Notes: generated from the letters alone by a model not told the origin. A stretch of 64,000 nt of DNA from Ignavibacteriota bacterium (GCA_016708125.1 JADJGF010000001.1:434001-498000); one strand, 5' to 3'. Counted from the stretch's first letter, positions 53,920 to 63,937 are shown. A program made the numbers and translations.

Positions 53920-54528
53920 TTAAAAGTAATAAATTACACCGAGTTTTAATCCAACTCCAAAAGCAGCAACATTAAATTTGGCATAGCTAACAGTTTTAAT
54001 TTCTCCGGGTGCATCATAAAATATTTCTCCGGCAATAAGCGCATAAAAATTTTCGCCAAGTTTTGTATCACCTTGAGCTTTTGCTAAAATTCCATATCCT
54101 TTTGTAATATAATTATTTTTACTCCCGTAACTTCCCAATTCTTCTTCTGCTTGAACAATTCTAATTCCTAAACCACCGCCAAATTTAAATTTGAAACCAT
54201 TTCCTGTAATACAATAATAAAACAACAAAGAAGGTTTATGTTTATTCAATTGCAGATTATAATAACCCAATGAATTGAAAGAAAAGATATTAAAATTATA
54301 CTCAACCCCAAGTTGGTATTTTTCTGATAAATTATAATTGAATTGTGTAAAAAAATCTGCCGATGTTGTAAATGAGGGAATATCTTCTCCGGAAGAAAAA
54401 TTTGCGTTAATATAATCTCTAAGATCCGATGCATTAAAAAAAGACAAACCCATTCCTCCGCCGATTTCATATTGCGCATAAAATTTTTGTATTGATAAAA
54501 GAAATAGAATTACAATAATTTTTTTCAT
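53920..54528 (-). CDS. Outer-membrane beta-barrel-like protein
   Basis: The 202-residue protein has a signal peptide (MKKIIVILFLLSIQKFYAQ) and alternating hydrophobic strands typical of a small beta barrel of about 8 strands. It ends in Phe (VIYYF), as outer-membrane barrels often do for BAM recognition. I do not assign a specific family. It shares one base with the UPF0104 gene. Confidence 0.75.
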   Translation of the reverse strand: MKKIIVILFLLSIQKFYAQYEIGGGMGLSFFNASDLRDYINANFSSGEDIPSFTTSADFFTQFNYNLSEKYQLGVEYNFNIFSFNSLGYYNLQLNKHKPSLLFYYCITGNGFKFKFGGGLGIRIVQAEEELGSYGSKNNYITKGYGILAKAQGDTKLGENFYALIAGEIFYDAPGEIKTVSYAKFNVAAFGVGLKLGVIYYF

Positions 54529-55598
54529 TACGATTTCTCTTTGCTTCTAAAAACAGTTAAGAAATTTGCTACAGGTAAGCCTTTCTTTTCTTGTACTTTA
54601 TTTATTAAATATGAAAGCAAAATTGTAAAAACAATAAATAAAATGTATGAGGTTATATGTGTTAAAATTGCAAATGCTCCGCTGATTTCACTGCTGAAAT
54701 TATACAAGCTTACCAAAACAGAAATTACAATTAAATGATATGAACCTGTTGCGCCAGGAGTTGGGATTATAACTCCGAATGCACTGATTGTCATAACAAT
54801 CCATGCCATTGAATAACTTACCGGCTGTATTTTATCCATGTGAATTGAATAGAAAGCAATGTACGCTGTTAATCCATACAAATACATTATTAAAGCGGAA
54901 AGAAGAATTACCGATACGAAATTTTTTGTTCCTTTTAAACTTGCAAAACCATCGGTTAGCAAATGAAAACCTTTTGCTAAAACATTTGCAAACTTTTCTG
55001 AAAATCTCCCGATGAATTGCAAAATTGCGTTGTAAAATTTTTCCTTAAACTTAACGAGTAAAAACAAAAATATAATTATACTTATAATTGCCGCAAAGCC
55101 AATATATACAGTTGATTTCAGCCAGCTAATTTCTGAGTAAAGATTTCCCGAATAAATTGCAACACTTAATAAAACTGAAAATCCTAAAACCAAAATATCA
55201 ATAACTCTTTCAACAACAATTGTTCCAACCATTGAGGATCTTGAAATATTTTCCCATCTGCCTAAAAATAAACCACGATAAAGTTCGCCTAATCTTGGCA
55301 CAACACAATTAACTCCGTAACCAACCATTACTGCGCCAAATAAATTTAGAAGAGATGTATTTTCTTTTACGGATTTAATTATAATTTTCCATCGTAATGC
55401 TCTAACAATATGCGACATTGCCCAAACTACTAAATAAAGTAAAAACCATGTAATTGAAATGTTCTTTAAAATTGTAAAGACTTCAGCAAAATTAATATTG
55501 CTAAAAGCCATGTAAAGAAAAATAAACATCAGTATTATTGGAAATGCATAACTGAATATTTTTTTTAGATTTGCCAAGTTAGAATTATCTGAGGTCAA
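54528..55598 (-). CDS. UPF0104 / lysylphosphatidylglycerol synthase-like membrane protein
   Basis: The 356-residue protein has about eight helices and belongs to the LPG_synthase_TM (YbhN/AglD-like) family. Conserved parts include MSHIVRALRWKII, YGVNCVVPRLGELYRG, VVERVIDILVLG and the PTPGATGSYH motif. Members act in lipid flipping or glycosyl transfer; aminoacylation activity is absent without the MprF C-terminal domain. The start is TTG 55598 with AAGGA upstream. It overlaps lolA by 14 bases. Confidence 0.87.
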   Translation of the reverse strand: MTSDNSNLANLKKIFSYAFPIILMFIFLYMAFSNINFAEVFTILKNISITWFLLYLVVWAMSHIVRALRWKIIIKSVKENTSLLNLFGAVMVGYGVNCVVPRLGELYRGLFLGRWENISRSSMVGTIVVERVIDILVLGFSVLLSVAIYSGNLYSEISWLKSTVYIGFAAIISIIIFLFLLVKFKEKFYNAILQFIGRFSEKFANVLAKGFHLLTDGFASLKGTKNFVSVILLSALIMYLYGLTAYIAFYSIHMDKIQPVSYSMAWIVMTISAFGVIIPTPGATGSYHLIVISVLVSLYNFSSEISGAFAILTHITSYILFIVFTILLSYLINKVQEKKGLPVANFLTVFRSKEKS

Positions 55599-56169
55599 TA
55601 ATTTTCAATCCTTTAGTTTCTTTGAAGTTAAAAACAGTTGAAGATAAATCAACATTAATATTAATTTCTGAAAATCTAAATTCGAACTTGCTTCCGCTGA
55701 AATCTTCTATCAAAATTTTCGTAATAACAAATTCATTGTTAACCCAGAGTTTTGCAATTTTAAAATTAAAATTTGTCTCAGAGGCATCCAAAGAAATCAG
55801 GAAATTATTTTCATCAATTTTTTCTTCTGTTACTTTACATTCCTTAGGATAATCATAAATATATTCACGCAACGAAAATGCCAAAGGATCTTCATCAACA
55901 TTGGAAATTATAACTTTCTTTTTTGAATTTTCAACATTCCAAATAGTTTTACCATCTGAAATTATTGTATTTTTTTCCAGCTCAATTCTGTAATTATTTT
56001 TTTGAGAAAAATAAAATTTCCCATTCATCACATTTACATTATTTGCCGATTGAACAAAATCTGCTTTTAAATTATTTGTGTTCTCAAATTTTTGTTGGAT
56101 TTTTAAAATCAAATTTTCATTCTGATTTTGCAAAAAAGTTATCAGTATTGAAAAGATTAAAAATATCAT
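55585..56169 (-). CDS. lolA: LolA-like outer-membrane lipoprotein carrier
   Basis: The 194-residue protein has a signal peptide of about 15 residues and the LolA-type beta sheet: LKADFVQ (about 35-41), GKFYFSQKNNYRIE and DGKTIWNVE. It carries outer-membrane lipoproteins across the periplasm. Its ATG overlaps the ftsK stop by four bases. LolB, absent in this phylum, is not expected. Confidence 0.87.
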   Translation of the reverse strand: MIFLIFSILITFLQNQNENLILKIQQKFENTNNLKADFVQSANNVNVMNGKFYFSQKNNYRIELEKNTIISDGKTIWNVENSKKKVIISNVDEDPLAFSLREYIYDYPKECKVTEEKIDENNFLISLDASETNFNFKIAKLWVNNEFVITKILIEDFSGSKFEFRFSEININVDLSSTVFNFKETKGLKIIDLR

Positions 56170-58619
56170 ATTGACCTTAACAAAGTTTCTAATTGTTCTT
56201 CATTCTCAATAATTACTTCACGGGCTTTACTACCTTCAGAAGGACCAACAACGCCGGCTTCCTCAAGCTGATCAACAATTCTTGCCGCACGCGAATAACC
56301 AAGTTTTAATCTTCTCTGCAAAAGTGAAACCGAACCTTGCTGATGACGAACTATTACACGTGCTGCATCTTCAAACATCGGATCTTTATCCTCAAGAAAA
56401 TTTGCACCTTCGCTGCTTTTTTTATCATACATTGAAGGAAGAAAATATCTTTTTTTGTATCCGCCCTGCACATAAATAAAATTAGTAACTTTTTCTACTT
56501 CATCTGTTGATACAAAAGCATTTTGCATTCTTATTGGTTTTGGAACTCCGCCGGGAAGAAATAACATATCACCGCGTCCCAATAATTGTTCGGCGCCGTT
56601 CATATCAAGAATTGTTCTTGAATCAATTTTAGTCGCAACTTGGTACGCAATTCTTGCCGGAAAATTTGCTTTAATAACGCCGGTGATAACATTTACCGAT
56701 GGTCTTTGAGTCGCAACAACTAAATGAATTCCAACTGCTCTTGCAAGCTGCGCCAATCTTGTAATCGGCGCTTCAACTTCCTTTCCGGATGTAATCATCA
56801 AATCCGCCAACTCATCAATTATAACAACAATATACGGAAGTTTATAATGTTTCATGTTTTCGGTATCTAACGGTCGTTGTTTGGGATTAGCAATTTTTTT
56901 ATTGTAATCAACAATATGTCTAACTCCTAATTTTGCAAGTTTGTCATATCGTTTTTCCATTTCATGTTCAACGGATTTAAGAACCAATAAAGCATTTTGC
57001 GGACTTGTAATAATTTCTTCATTTAAATCCGGAGAAATTGCCAAATAATGTTTGCTCAATTTTCCGTAAAAAGATAATTCAATTTTCTTTGGATCAATAA
57101 TTACAAATTTTATATCGGATGGATGTTTGGCATAAATCAAACTTGTTAAAAGCATATTAATACCAACACTTTTTCCGGAGCCTGTTGAGCCTGCAATTAA
57201 TAAATGCGGCATAATTGCTAAATCTGTAATATAAACTTCGCCAACAATTGTTTTACCTAATGCAATTGGCAATTCTGCTTTAGATTTTCCAAGATGTGCC
57301 AAGACAGAACGTGCACTTACAAGTTGAGATTTTTCATTTGGAATTTCTACACCAATTGCACTTTTGCCGGGAATTGGCGCAATAATTCTAATTCCTCTTG
57401 CGGCAAGCGCTAATGCAATATCATGTTCAAGACTTACAATTCTGCTGATTTTAACTCCGGGCGCCGGAACAATTTCGTATAAAGTTACAACTGGTCCGGG
57501 AGTAACAGAAATATCATCAATATCTATATCAAAAAGTTTTAATTTTTCTTTAAGAAGTTCTGCATTTTGTTTTAATTCTTTTTCAGAAACAGCAACAGAT
57601 TCATCCTCGGAATATTCCAGAAGCTCAAGAGTTGGCGGATTAAATTTAATATTTTCTTCCCATTGCTCTGGTTGATCTGCTTCTATTTTTTTATCAACTG
57701 CGGGAATTATTTCATCCGAATCTTTTGTTTTACTACTTGTAACAATAACTTCCGGTTCAACTTGCGGTTTGGAAATTTTTACTTCTTCTTCGGCTCTTAC
57801 AATTCTAATTTTGGTTTCCGGTTGAGCTGGTTCTTCATCAGCAATTTCTTCTTTATCTTCCTTTGATTTAAAAAGTTTCTTTTTAGGAATCGTAATTTTT
57901 TTAATCTTTTCTAAGCTCTCAGAAATTTTATCTTTTTCTTCTAAATTTATTCTAATTGTTTCATCCGGTTTTTCTCTATTTAGATAACTGCTTATGTAAT
58001 TTCTTACAGCTCTAAATCTTAAATCAAATGCAATAAAAAGTGAAATAAACATTCCCGTTAATAAAACAATTATACTTCCCAACATTCCAAAAATTCTGCT
58101 TAAAACCGTTCCAAAAAAATCACCGATATTTCCGGCTAAAACAATACTGTTAAAAATAAAATCTTGTTCAGTGTTTAATCTTATTACGCCAAAAAAAGTT
58201 GCTAAAATAATTCCAAAAATTAGGAGAAAGTTTGAAATATTTAATGCAAGTTTTTTATCGCTATTTTTTAGAATTGTGTAACCCCAGACAAATAAAATTA
58301 TTGGAATTACAATTGAGAAATATCCAATTGTGGAATGAATTAAAAAATGTGCTGTGTAGGCTCCAAAAATTCCCAACCAATTATGGGTAAATTGAGTTCT
58401 ATGAATATAATCCGGATCGGTTGAAAATACTTTGAAGAAATCCGTAAAATCAAAATGTAATCTTGCTTGGTCATAACTGGAAAAAGACAAAATACTTAAC
58501 AAAAGTAAAACGGCAGAAATTACTAAAAATAATCCAAGTAACTTTTTTTTCTTTTCAAGAGAAACTATAAAGTAAGTTTGGTCAGTTGAATTTTGATTAT
58601 TTTTATTTTGCTTTGCCAT
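56166..58619 (-). CDS. ftsK: DNA translocase FtsK/SpoIIIE
   Basis: The 817-residue protein has four N-terminal membrane helices (about 28-205), an acidic Glu/Lys-rich linker (about 215-335), the motor with the Walker A GSTGSGKS (about 475-482), VIIDELADLM (Walker B) and QRPSVNVITG, and a C-terminal gamma winged helix (about 750-815; LKLGYSRAARIVDQLEEAGVVG). It moves chromosome dimers through the septum and activates Xer recombination; xerD lies at 39 kb. Its ATG adjoins the comB-like stop without a gap. Confidence 0.97.
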   Translation of the reverse strand: MAKQNKNNQNSTDQTYFIVSLEKKKKLLGLFLVISAVLLLLSILSFSSYDQARLHFDFTDFFKVFSTDPDYIHRTQFTHNWLGIFGAYTAHFLIHSTIGYFSIVIPIILFVWGYTILKNSDKKLALNISNFLLIFGIILATFFGVIRLNTEQDFIFNSIVLAGNIGDFFGTVLSRIFGMLGSIIVLLTGMFISLFIAFDLRFRAVRNYISSYLNREKPDETIRINLEEKDKISESLEKIKKITIPKKKLFKSKEDKEEIADEEPAQPETKIRIVRAEEEVKISKPQVEPEVIVTSSKTKDSDEIIPAVDKKIEADQPEQWEENIKFNPPTLELLEYSEDESVAVSEKELKQNAELLKEKLKLFDIDIDDISVTPGPVVTLYEIVPAPGVKISRIVSLEHDIALALAARGIRIIAPIPGKSAIGVEIPNEKSQLVSARSVLAHLGKSKAELPIALGKTIVGEVYITDLAIMPHLLIAGSTGSGKSVGINMLLTSLIYAKHPSDIKFVIIDPKKIELSFYGKLSKHYLAISPDLNEEIITSPQNALLVLKSVEHEMEKRYDKLAKLGVRHIVDYNKKIANPKQRPLDTENMKHYKLPYIVVIIDELADLMITSGKEVEAPITRLAQLARAVGIHLVVATQRPSVNVITGVIKANFPARIAYQVATKIDSRTILDMNGAEQLLGRGDMLFLPGGVPKPIRMQNAFVSTDEVEKVTNFIYVQGGYKKRYFLPSMYDKKSSEGANFLEDKDPMFEDAARVIVRHQQGSVSLLQRRLKLGYSRAARIVDQLEEAGVVGPSEGSKAREVIIENEEQLETLLRSI

Positions 58620-59345
58620 TTATTTAACAATTGTTTTTATAACACCGGTTTGATAAAACGGGACAATATCACAAACATTTTGCTGAGCTGCAAAATCTAA
58701 ATCTTCATTAAATCCGGCTTCAATTAATTTTTGACCATGTTCGGTTTCAGCAAGCATTTTACTTAATTTCTTTTTGTGTTTATCAAAAATTATTTTACAT
58801 GTTTTACTAGAATCATCAAGAATAACTTCATCATTTGCAGTTTGAATTAATGAAATTAACATACCGGCACAGACAGAATCTTCGTAAGAATATTTTCCAT
58901 TATTTCCAGAGCAAAGAATTTCAAAATCTTCACCGGTTTCAAGAATTTTTTCTTTAACAGCATTTACATTTAAAAATGATAAGATAAATAAATTTGCTGC
59001 ATATTTTGCTTTTACAATTGCTCTTGATCCGTTTGTTGTAAAAAGAACAATTGATTTTCCTTCAACAATTTCTCTTTTGTATTCCAAAGGTGAATTGCCG
59101 AGAGCAAATCCTTCAATTTTTAATGTGTTTCTTTCGCCTCCTAAAAGTGTGTGACCTTTAAAAGAATTTCCGGAAACAGTCATTGCAAATTCTACAGAGC
59201 TTACAGGAATAATTTCCTTTGCACCGTTTTGCAAAGCTGTTACAATTGTTGTTGTTGCTCTAAGTACGTCTATTACTACGACATTCTTTTTCGTAAAATA
59301 GAGTTCATCAACACTAAGCGGAGTAAGTAAAGTATTAATTTTCAT
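58620..59345 (-). CDS. comB: ComB-like 2-phosphosulfolactate phosphatase family protein
   Basis: The 241-residue protein has the ComB pattern: VVIDVLRATTTIVTAL near the N-terminus, TLLGGERN, FTTNGSRAI and LCSGNNGKYSYEDSVCAG. In methanogens ComB dephosphorylates phosphosulfolactate in coenzyme M synthesis. Bacterial homologues in organisms without coenzyme M have unknown roles. No comA or other sulfonate gene is in the window. It overlaps gcvT by 4 bases and ends next to ftsK. Confidence 0.87.
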   Translation of the reverse strand: MKINTLLTPLSVDELYFTKKNVVVIDVLRATTTIVTALQNGAKEIIPVSSVEFAMTVSGNSFKGHTLLGGERNTLKIEGFALGNSPLEYKREIVEGKSIVLFTTNGSRAIVKAKYAANLFILSFLNVNAVKEKILETGEDFEILCSGNNGKYSYEDSVCAGMLISLIQTANDEVILDDSSKTCKIIFDKHKKKLSKMLAETEHGQKLIEAGFNEDLDFAAQQNVCDIVPFYQTGVIKTIVK

Positions 59346-60430
59346 TTTTTTTCTTTTATAAATGGTAGTTTAGTGATTATCGTTTCAACCCCCTTTCCCC
59401 TTATATTTGCTTGAAGAATTGTTCCTTCTTCAGTAAAATTTTTTTCTATATATGCCAAAGCAATTGGTTTATCAATTGTTGGACTAACAGTACCGCTTGT
59501 AATTTTGCCAATAATTTTTCCGTCGCACATTATTTCATAACCTTTTCTTGGAAAAACTTTATCATTAAAAATAATTGGAACTAATTTTCTTGTAATTCCG
59601 TTTTCTTTAACTTTTTCTAAAACATCTTTTCCAATAAAACTATCTTTTTTCAATTTTGTAATCCAGCCTAATCCAGCTTCCAAAGTATTTGTAGTTTGAT
59701 CAATATCATTTCCGTAAAGGCAAAAACCCATTTCCAAACGAAGTGAATCTCTGCATCCTAATCCGGTTGGCTGAATATCAAATTCTTTTCCGCACTCAAA
59801 TAATTTTTCCCAAATATTTTCCGCAAATTCTTTTGAACCTTTGAAATATAATTCAAATCCTAATTCTCCGGTATAACCTGTTCTAGAAACAATAATTTCA
59901 TTCCCATCAAAATGAGTTTTGAAAAATGTATAATATTCCAAATTGATTTTTTGATCTAATAATTTCTCAATTACTTTTTGTGAATTTGGACCTTGTACGG
60001 CAAGCAATGAATATTCATCGGATTCATCATTAATTTCCACATCGAATTTATTGTTCTTTTTCATCCACTCAAAATCTTTATCTTTATTTGCTCCATTTAC
60101 AACTAGCAAAAATTCCACATCGGATATTTTATAAACAAGCAAATCATCAACAATTCCGGCATCTTCATAACACATTGCCGAATATTGAACTTTTCCATCT
60201 GATAAAATTGCGGCATTATTTACTGTAATATATTGAACAAAATCTAAGGCGTTATTTCCTTTAATAAATATTTCGCCCATATGCGAAACATCAAAAACTC
60301 CAACCGAATTTCTAACAACTTTATGTTCTGCAATTATTGAAGAATATTGAATCGGCATTTCGTAACCGGCAAATTCAACTAATTTAGCTCCATACTTTTT
60401 ATGAACATCAATAAATTTTGTCTGTTTCAT
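59342..60430 (-). CDS. gcvT: Aminomethyltransferase (glycine cleavage system T protein)
   Basis: The 362-residue enzyme transfers the methylene unit of glycine to tetrahydrofolate. The N-terminal FAGYEMPIQYSS, DVSHMGEI, the Asp-containing VDDLLVY, SRTGYTGELGFEL and CRDSLRLEMGFCLYG blocks are diagnostic. Gene partners gcvH and gcvP are not in the window. The start is ATG 60430, three bases after the transaldolase stop. Confidence 0.97.
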   Translation of the reverse strand: MKQTKFIDVHKKYGAKLVEFAGYEMPIQYSSIIAEHKVVRNSVGVFDVSHMGEIFIKGNNALDFVQYITVNNAAILSDGKVQYSAMCYEDAGIVDDLLVYKISDVEFLLVVNGANKDKDFEWMKKNNKFDVEINDESDEYSLLAVQGPNSQKVIEKLLDQKINLEYYTFFKTHFDGNEIIVSRTGYTGELGFELYFKGSKEFAENIWEKLFECGKEFDIQPTGLGCRDSLRLEMGFCLYGNDIDQTTNTLEAGLGWITKLKKDSFIGKDVLEKVKENGITRKLVPIIFNDKVFPRKGYEIMCDGKIIGKITSGTVSPTIDKPIALAYIEKNFTEEGTILQANIRGKGVETIITKLPFIKEKK

Positions 60431-60433
60431 TTT

Positions 60434-61078
60434 TTATCCGTTTAATTTTTTCCAATCTTTTAAGAATGTTTCTAATCCGCTGTCCGTCAAAGGATGATTG
60501 AATAATTTTTTAATAACGCTAAATGGAATTGTTGCAACGTGTGCGCCAAGTTCCGCGGCTTCTACCAAATGAAGCGGATGACGAATGCTTGCAACAAGAA
60601 CTTGTGTTTGATAATTATAATTTCTGTAAATAGTTAAAATCTGATCAATTAATTGCATTCCGGAATGGCTAATATCATCTAATCTACCGACAAACGGACT
60701 TACATAAGTTGCGCCGGCTTTTGCTGCTAACAAAGCTTGGGTTGGAGAAAAACATAAAGTTACATTTGTTTTAATGTTCATCGAAGTTAAAGTTTTTACA
60801 GCTTTTATTCCTTCAAGAATTAGTGGAATTTTTATAACAATATTTGGATGAATTGCAGCCAATTCTTCGGCTTCTTTCATCATTCCGTTATAATCTGTTG
60901 AAACAACTTCCGCGCTGATTGGTCCATCAACAATTTTTACAATTTCATTTAGAAGTTCTTTAAAATCTCTTCCTTCTTTTGCAACTAGTGATGGGTTTGT
61001 TGTTACTCCATCTAACAATCCCATTGAAGCGGCTTCTTTAATTTCATTAATGTTTGCGGTATCAATAAAAAATTTCAT
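60434..61078 (-). CDS. tal: Small transaldolase (TalC/FSA family)
   Basis: The 214-residue barrel enzyme has MKFFIDTANI, GVTTNPSLV, the Schiff-base Lys83 in VIKIP and the TYVSPFVGRLDD phosphate-binding region. Residue 57 is Glu (SAEVV), which in this family tends to mark transaldolases; fructose-6-phosphate aldolases have Gln there. It probably works in the pentose phosphate pathway. It precedes gcvT. Confidence 0.92.
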   Translation of the reverse strand: MKFFIDTANINEIKEAASMGLLDGVTTNPSLVAKEGRDFKELLNEIVKIVDGPISAEVVSTDYNGMMKEAEELAAIHPNIVIKIPLILEGIKAVKTLTSMNIKTNVTLCFSPTQALLAAKAGATYVSPFVGRLDDISHSGMQLIDQILTIYRNYNYQTQVLVASIRHPLHLVEAAELGAHVATIPFSVIKKLFNHPLTDSGLETFLKDWKKLNG

Positions 61079-61107
61079 TTCTATTCCCCAAATTTATTTA
61101 AGAGTTT

Positions 61108-62661
61108 TTAAGCAATTTTTTCACCGGTCTTTTTAGATTTAACTTCAAAATCTTGCGGATTCAAATGTTCATTATCTTCTAATCTGATTCTAAAAAAATA
61201 TTTTAGCTGAAGTTTATTAATGGTTGAGAAAAATCCTATTCGTAAATCATTGCTTAAAGATGGATGAACACTTAAAATAAAACTTCTAATTTTTCCTTGC
61301 GATTTATATCTTTTAAACCATTCTTCAATATCATGAATTACACTTGATCTTTTGGTCATCAATCCTGAACCGTTGCAGTATGGACAAACTTCATTTATTG
61401 ATTGAATAATATTTTGACGAACTCGTTGTCTTGTAATTTGTACAATTCCAAAATCTGTCATTGGAAGCAATGCAATTTTTGCTCTATCTTTTTTAAATTC
61501 TTTCTTTAATTCGTCATAGATTTTTTTTCTATTTTTTTCTTCTTCCAGATCAATAAAATCTATTACAATTAATCCGCCGATATCTCTTAATCTTAATTGT
61601 CTAACAATTTCACGTGATGCTTCCAAATCAGTTTTTAGAGAATTTAATTCTTGTTCTTTCTTTGCGGCATATCTTCCGCTGTTTACATCAATTACGGTCA
61701 TTGCTTCGGTGTGTTCAATTACAATATGTCCGCCATTTGGAAGCGGAACTTTTCTTCCCATTAAAGTTTTTATTTGTTCTTCAATTTTGAAAGTTTCAAA
61801 AATCGGCATGCGAGATTTGTAAAATTCAATTTTGGGAACTAATTCCGGCTGAACTAATTGAACATAATCTCTAATTTCTCTAAATAAACTTTTAGAATCG
61901 ATAAAAACTTTTGTAACATCCGGAGTAAATAAATCTCTAATTACACTTGTTGTTGTTGTTAAATCATTATATAATAATTCCGGCGGTTTTGATTCTTTTA
62001 CTTTTGCCTGAATATTTTTCCAGCTATTTACTAAATATTTTAAATCACTTTCAAGAGAATTTTCTTCCTGTTCTTTTGCTGCAGTGCGAATTATCAATCC
62101 GCAATTATCAGGCAAAATACTTCTTGATAAAATTTTTAATCTTTTTCGTTCTTTGAAATCAGAAATTTTTTTTGATATTCCAATTTTATTATCAAACGGC
62201 AGAAGTACGCAAAATCTTCCGGGTATTGAAATTGATGATGTTATTCTAACTCCCTTATTTGCTACAGGTTCTTTAATAATTTGTACAATTATATCTTGTC
62301 CTTTATGCAGTTTGGGAATTTGTGGAGATTTTTTTTCTACTTCGATTGGTTTAACATTTTCTGTTTGATCATCTTCGTCAATTCCGATTTCAGTTTCATC
62401 ATCTTCATCTAAAACATTTTGAAATTCGCGGAACTGATCGCCAATATCAGAAAAGTGAAGAAATGCATCGTGTTTTAAACCAATATCAATAAATGCAGCT
62501 CTAATTCCGGGTAAAACTCTAGCAACTTTTCCAAGATAAATATTACCGACCATTCTTCCTTTTTCAGCGTTATCAACAAAAAAATCTATTAGAGTTCCTT
62601 CTTCGGTAATTGCAACTCTATTTTGTGCTGTGGATGAATTAATTATTATTTCTTTTTGCAT
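61108..62661 (-). CDS. rng: Ribonuclease G / E-type endoribonuclease
   Basis: The 517-residue protein has an S1 domain at the N-terminus (about 35-135, with an acidic insertion at about 85-108), the RNase H-like and catalytic DNase I-like domains with the two metal-binding Asp regions MTVIDVNSG and IVIDFIDLEE, and the zinc-link CPYCNGSG. There is no long C-terminal scaffold, so this is the RNase G form. It matures rRNA and turns over mRNA. A candidate promoter lies upstream at 62688-62717. Confidence 0.95.
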   Translation of the reverse strand: MQKEIIINSSTAQNRVAITEEGTLIDFFVDNAEKGRMVGNIYLGKVARVLPGIRAAFIDIGLKHDAFLHFSDIGDQFREFQNVLDEDDETEIGIDEDDQTENVKPIEVEKKSPQIPKLHKGQDIIVQIIKEPVANKGVRITSSISIPGRFCVLLPFDNKIGISKKISDFKERKRLKILSRSILPDNCGLIIRTAAKEQEENSLESDLKYLVNSWKNIQAKVKESKPPELLYNDLTTTTSVIRDLFTPDVTKVFIDSKSLFREIRDYVQLVQPELVPKIEFYKSRMPIFETFKIEEQIKTLMGRKVPLPNGGHIVIEHTEAMTVIDVNSGRYAAKKEQELNSLKTDLEASREIVRQLRLRDIGGLIVIDFIDLEEEKNRKKIYDELKKEFKKDRAKIALLPMTDFGIVQITRQRVRQNIIQSINEVCPYCNGSGLMTKRSSVIHDIEEWFKRYKSQGKIRSFILSVHPSLSNDLRIGFFSTINKLQLKYFFRIRLEDNEHLNPQDFEVKSKKTGEKIA

Positions 62662-62687
62662 ATAAACTCGATTGAAGCATTAGTTCG

Positions 62688-62717
62688 ATTATGCAAAATA
62701 GGCAGAAAAAGTTGTAA
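62688..62717 (-). promoter_or_regulatory. Candidate promoter for rng
   Basis: On the minus strand TTACAA (62717-62712) and CATAAT (62693-62688) are 18 bases apart, and the -10 is preceded by TTTTG, about 27 bases before ATG 62661. Apart from this and a weak AT-rich hairpin at 62848-62869, which could end dusB transcripts, the 217-base gap holds nothing I can identify. Confidence 0.3.
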
Positions 62718-62878
62718 TATTATTTTAACTTATCTACAAGTTTTTAAAGAATATGAAATATTTAAAAATCATAAAAAAATTAAATGTTTGAGCAATTTCA
62801 AAAATCTGTTGCTTTCCGAAGATACAATTTTGTTCAAAATGACAATTGAAATTTTTCAAAAAATATTTCATAAAATAA

Positions 62879-63937
62879 TTACTTTAAAAATTTTTCTTCC
62901 TCTTTTGCTAACCAAAAAAGAACTTTATTATTAAATTTTTTATTTATGTCTTCCACATCAGTATGCGGGTAAAAATTTTCATGCAATTTTATTGTATGAT
63001 CTTTTAAAACGGCTTTAATTCCATCAAAAGTATTTTCAATATATAAGCGATCAATCAATTCCCAAACGCCGTCTTGATCTTTAAAATACCAAATTACATT
63101 TTTTTTGGCTTTATCTAAATTTTTAGTTAAACCCTGTTCTTTTTCAAGTAATTCTATGTGATTAAGTGCAACTTCAGAAATTTCTGTAATTGTAGGTTTA
63201 TATTCTTTTCCATCGAGAAGGAAATTAATTTGTTTGAAAATAAATGGATTTCCTAAAGCTCCGCGTCCTAAAAGAACAGCATCACATTTCGTATCATTTA
63301 TCATTTTTATTGCATCTTCTGCACTAAAAATTGAACCGTTTCCAATTACCGGAATTTTTACATTTTCTTTAACTTTGCAAATCCATTCCCATTCTGCTTC
63401 TGATTCGTATCTATCATTTCTGGTTCTTGCATGAACGGTAATTATTGATGCTCCGTTATCTTCAATTATTTTTGCATTATCAATTACATTAACTTTTTCT
63501 TTTGGGCCTAATCTAATTTTTACAGAAATAGGAATTCCTTCAGAATTTTTAACCATTTGGTTAACTATTTTTCCAAGTCTTTCCGGCTGCGAAAGTAAAA
63601 ATGCTCCCATTTTGCAACTGTATACTTTATCAACCGGACATCCGGAATTTAAATCAATTATATCAGGTTTGTACTTAGCAATTTCTCTAACTGCTTTACC
63701 TAAAATTTCCGGATCATTTCCTAATAACTGAACGCCAATTGGCTTTTCTGCTCTGTTAAATGTAAATAATCTTAACGTTTCAAAATTGTTTTTAAGAACA
63801 CCTTCGGCGCTGACCATTTGTGTGTATGTTAATCCAGCACCGTAATCTTTTGCAATTTTTCTAAATACAAAATCGGTAACTTCTGCCATTGGAGCTAAAA
63901 AAGCTCGGCTGCTTACGTTTAATTTACCAATTTGCAT
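62879..63937 (-). CDS. dusB: tRNA-dihydrouridine synthase (DusB-like)
   Basis: The 352-residue flavoprotein reduces specific uridines in tRNA. The N-terminal barrel has FLAPMAEVTDFVFR, LNSGCPVDKVY with the catalytic Cys in a later SCKMGAFLL segment, KIRLGP, IPVIGNGSIF (FMN phosphate site) and LLGRGALGNPF; a helical C-terminal domain follows. AAAGGAAAA precedes ATG. The gene may start a unit, since little sequence upstream is in the window. Confidence 0.95.
   Translation of the reverse strand: MQIGKLNVSSRAFLAPMAEVTDFVFRKIAKDYGAGLTYTQMVSAEGVLKNNFETLRLFTFNRAEKPIGVQLLGNDPEILGKAVREIAKYKPDIIDLNSGCPVDKVYSCKMGAFLLSQPERLGKIVNQMVKNSEGIPISVKIRLGPKEKVNVIDNAKIIEDNGASIITVHARTRNDRYESEAEWEWICKVKENVKIPVIGNGSIFSAEDAIKMINDTKCDAVLLGRGALGNPFIFKQINFLLDGKEYKPTITEISEVALNHIELLEKEQGLTKNLDKAKKNVIWYFKDQDGVWELIDRLYIENTFDGIKAVLKDHTIKLHENFYPHTDVEDINKKFNNKVLFWLAKEEEKFLK

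Noticed and set aside
62656..62934. 92-residue rightward frame across the rng-dusB gap
   Set aside because: It overlaps both flanking genes, is AT-driven and shows no domain; the gap is better read as a promoter region.
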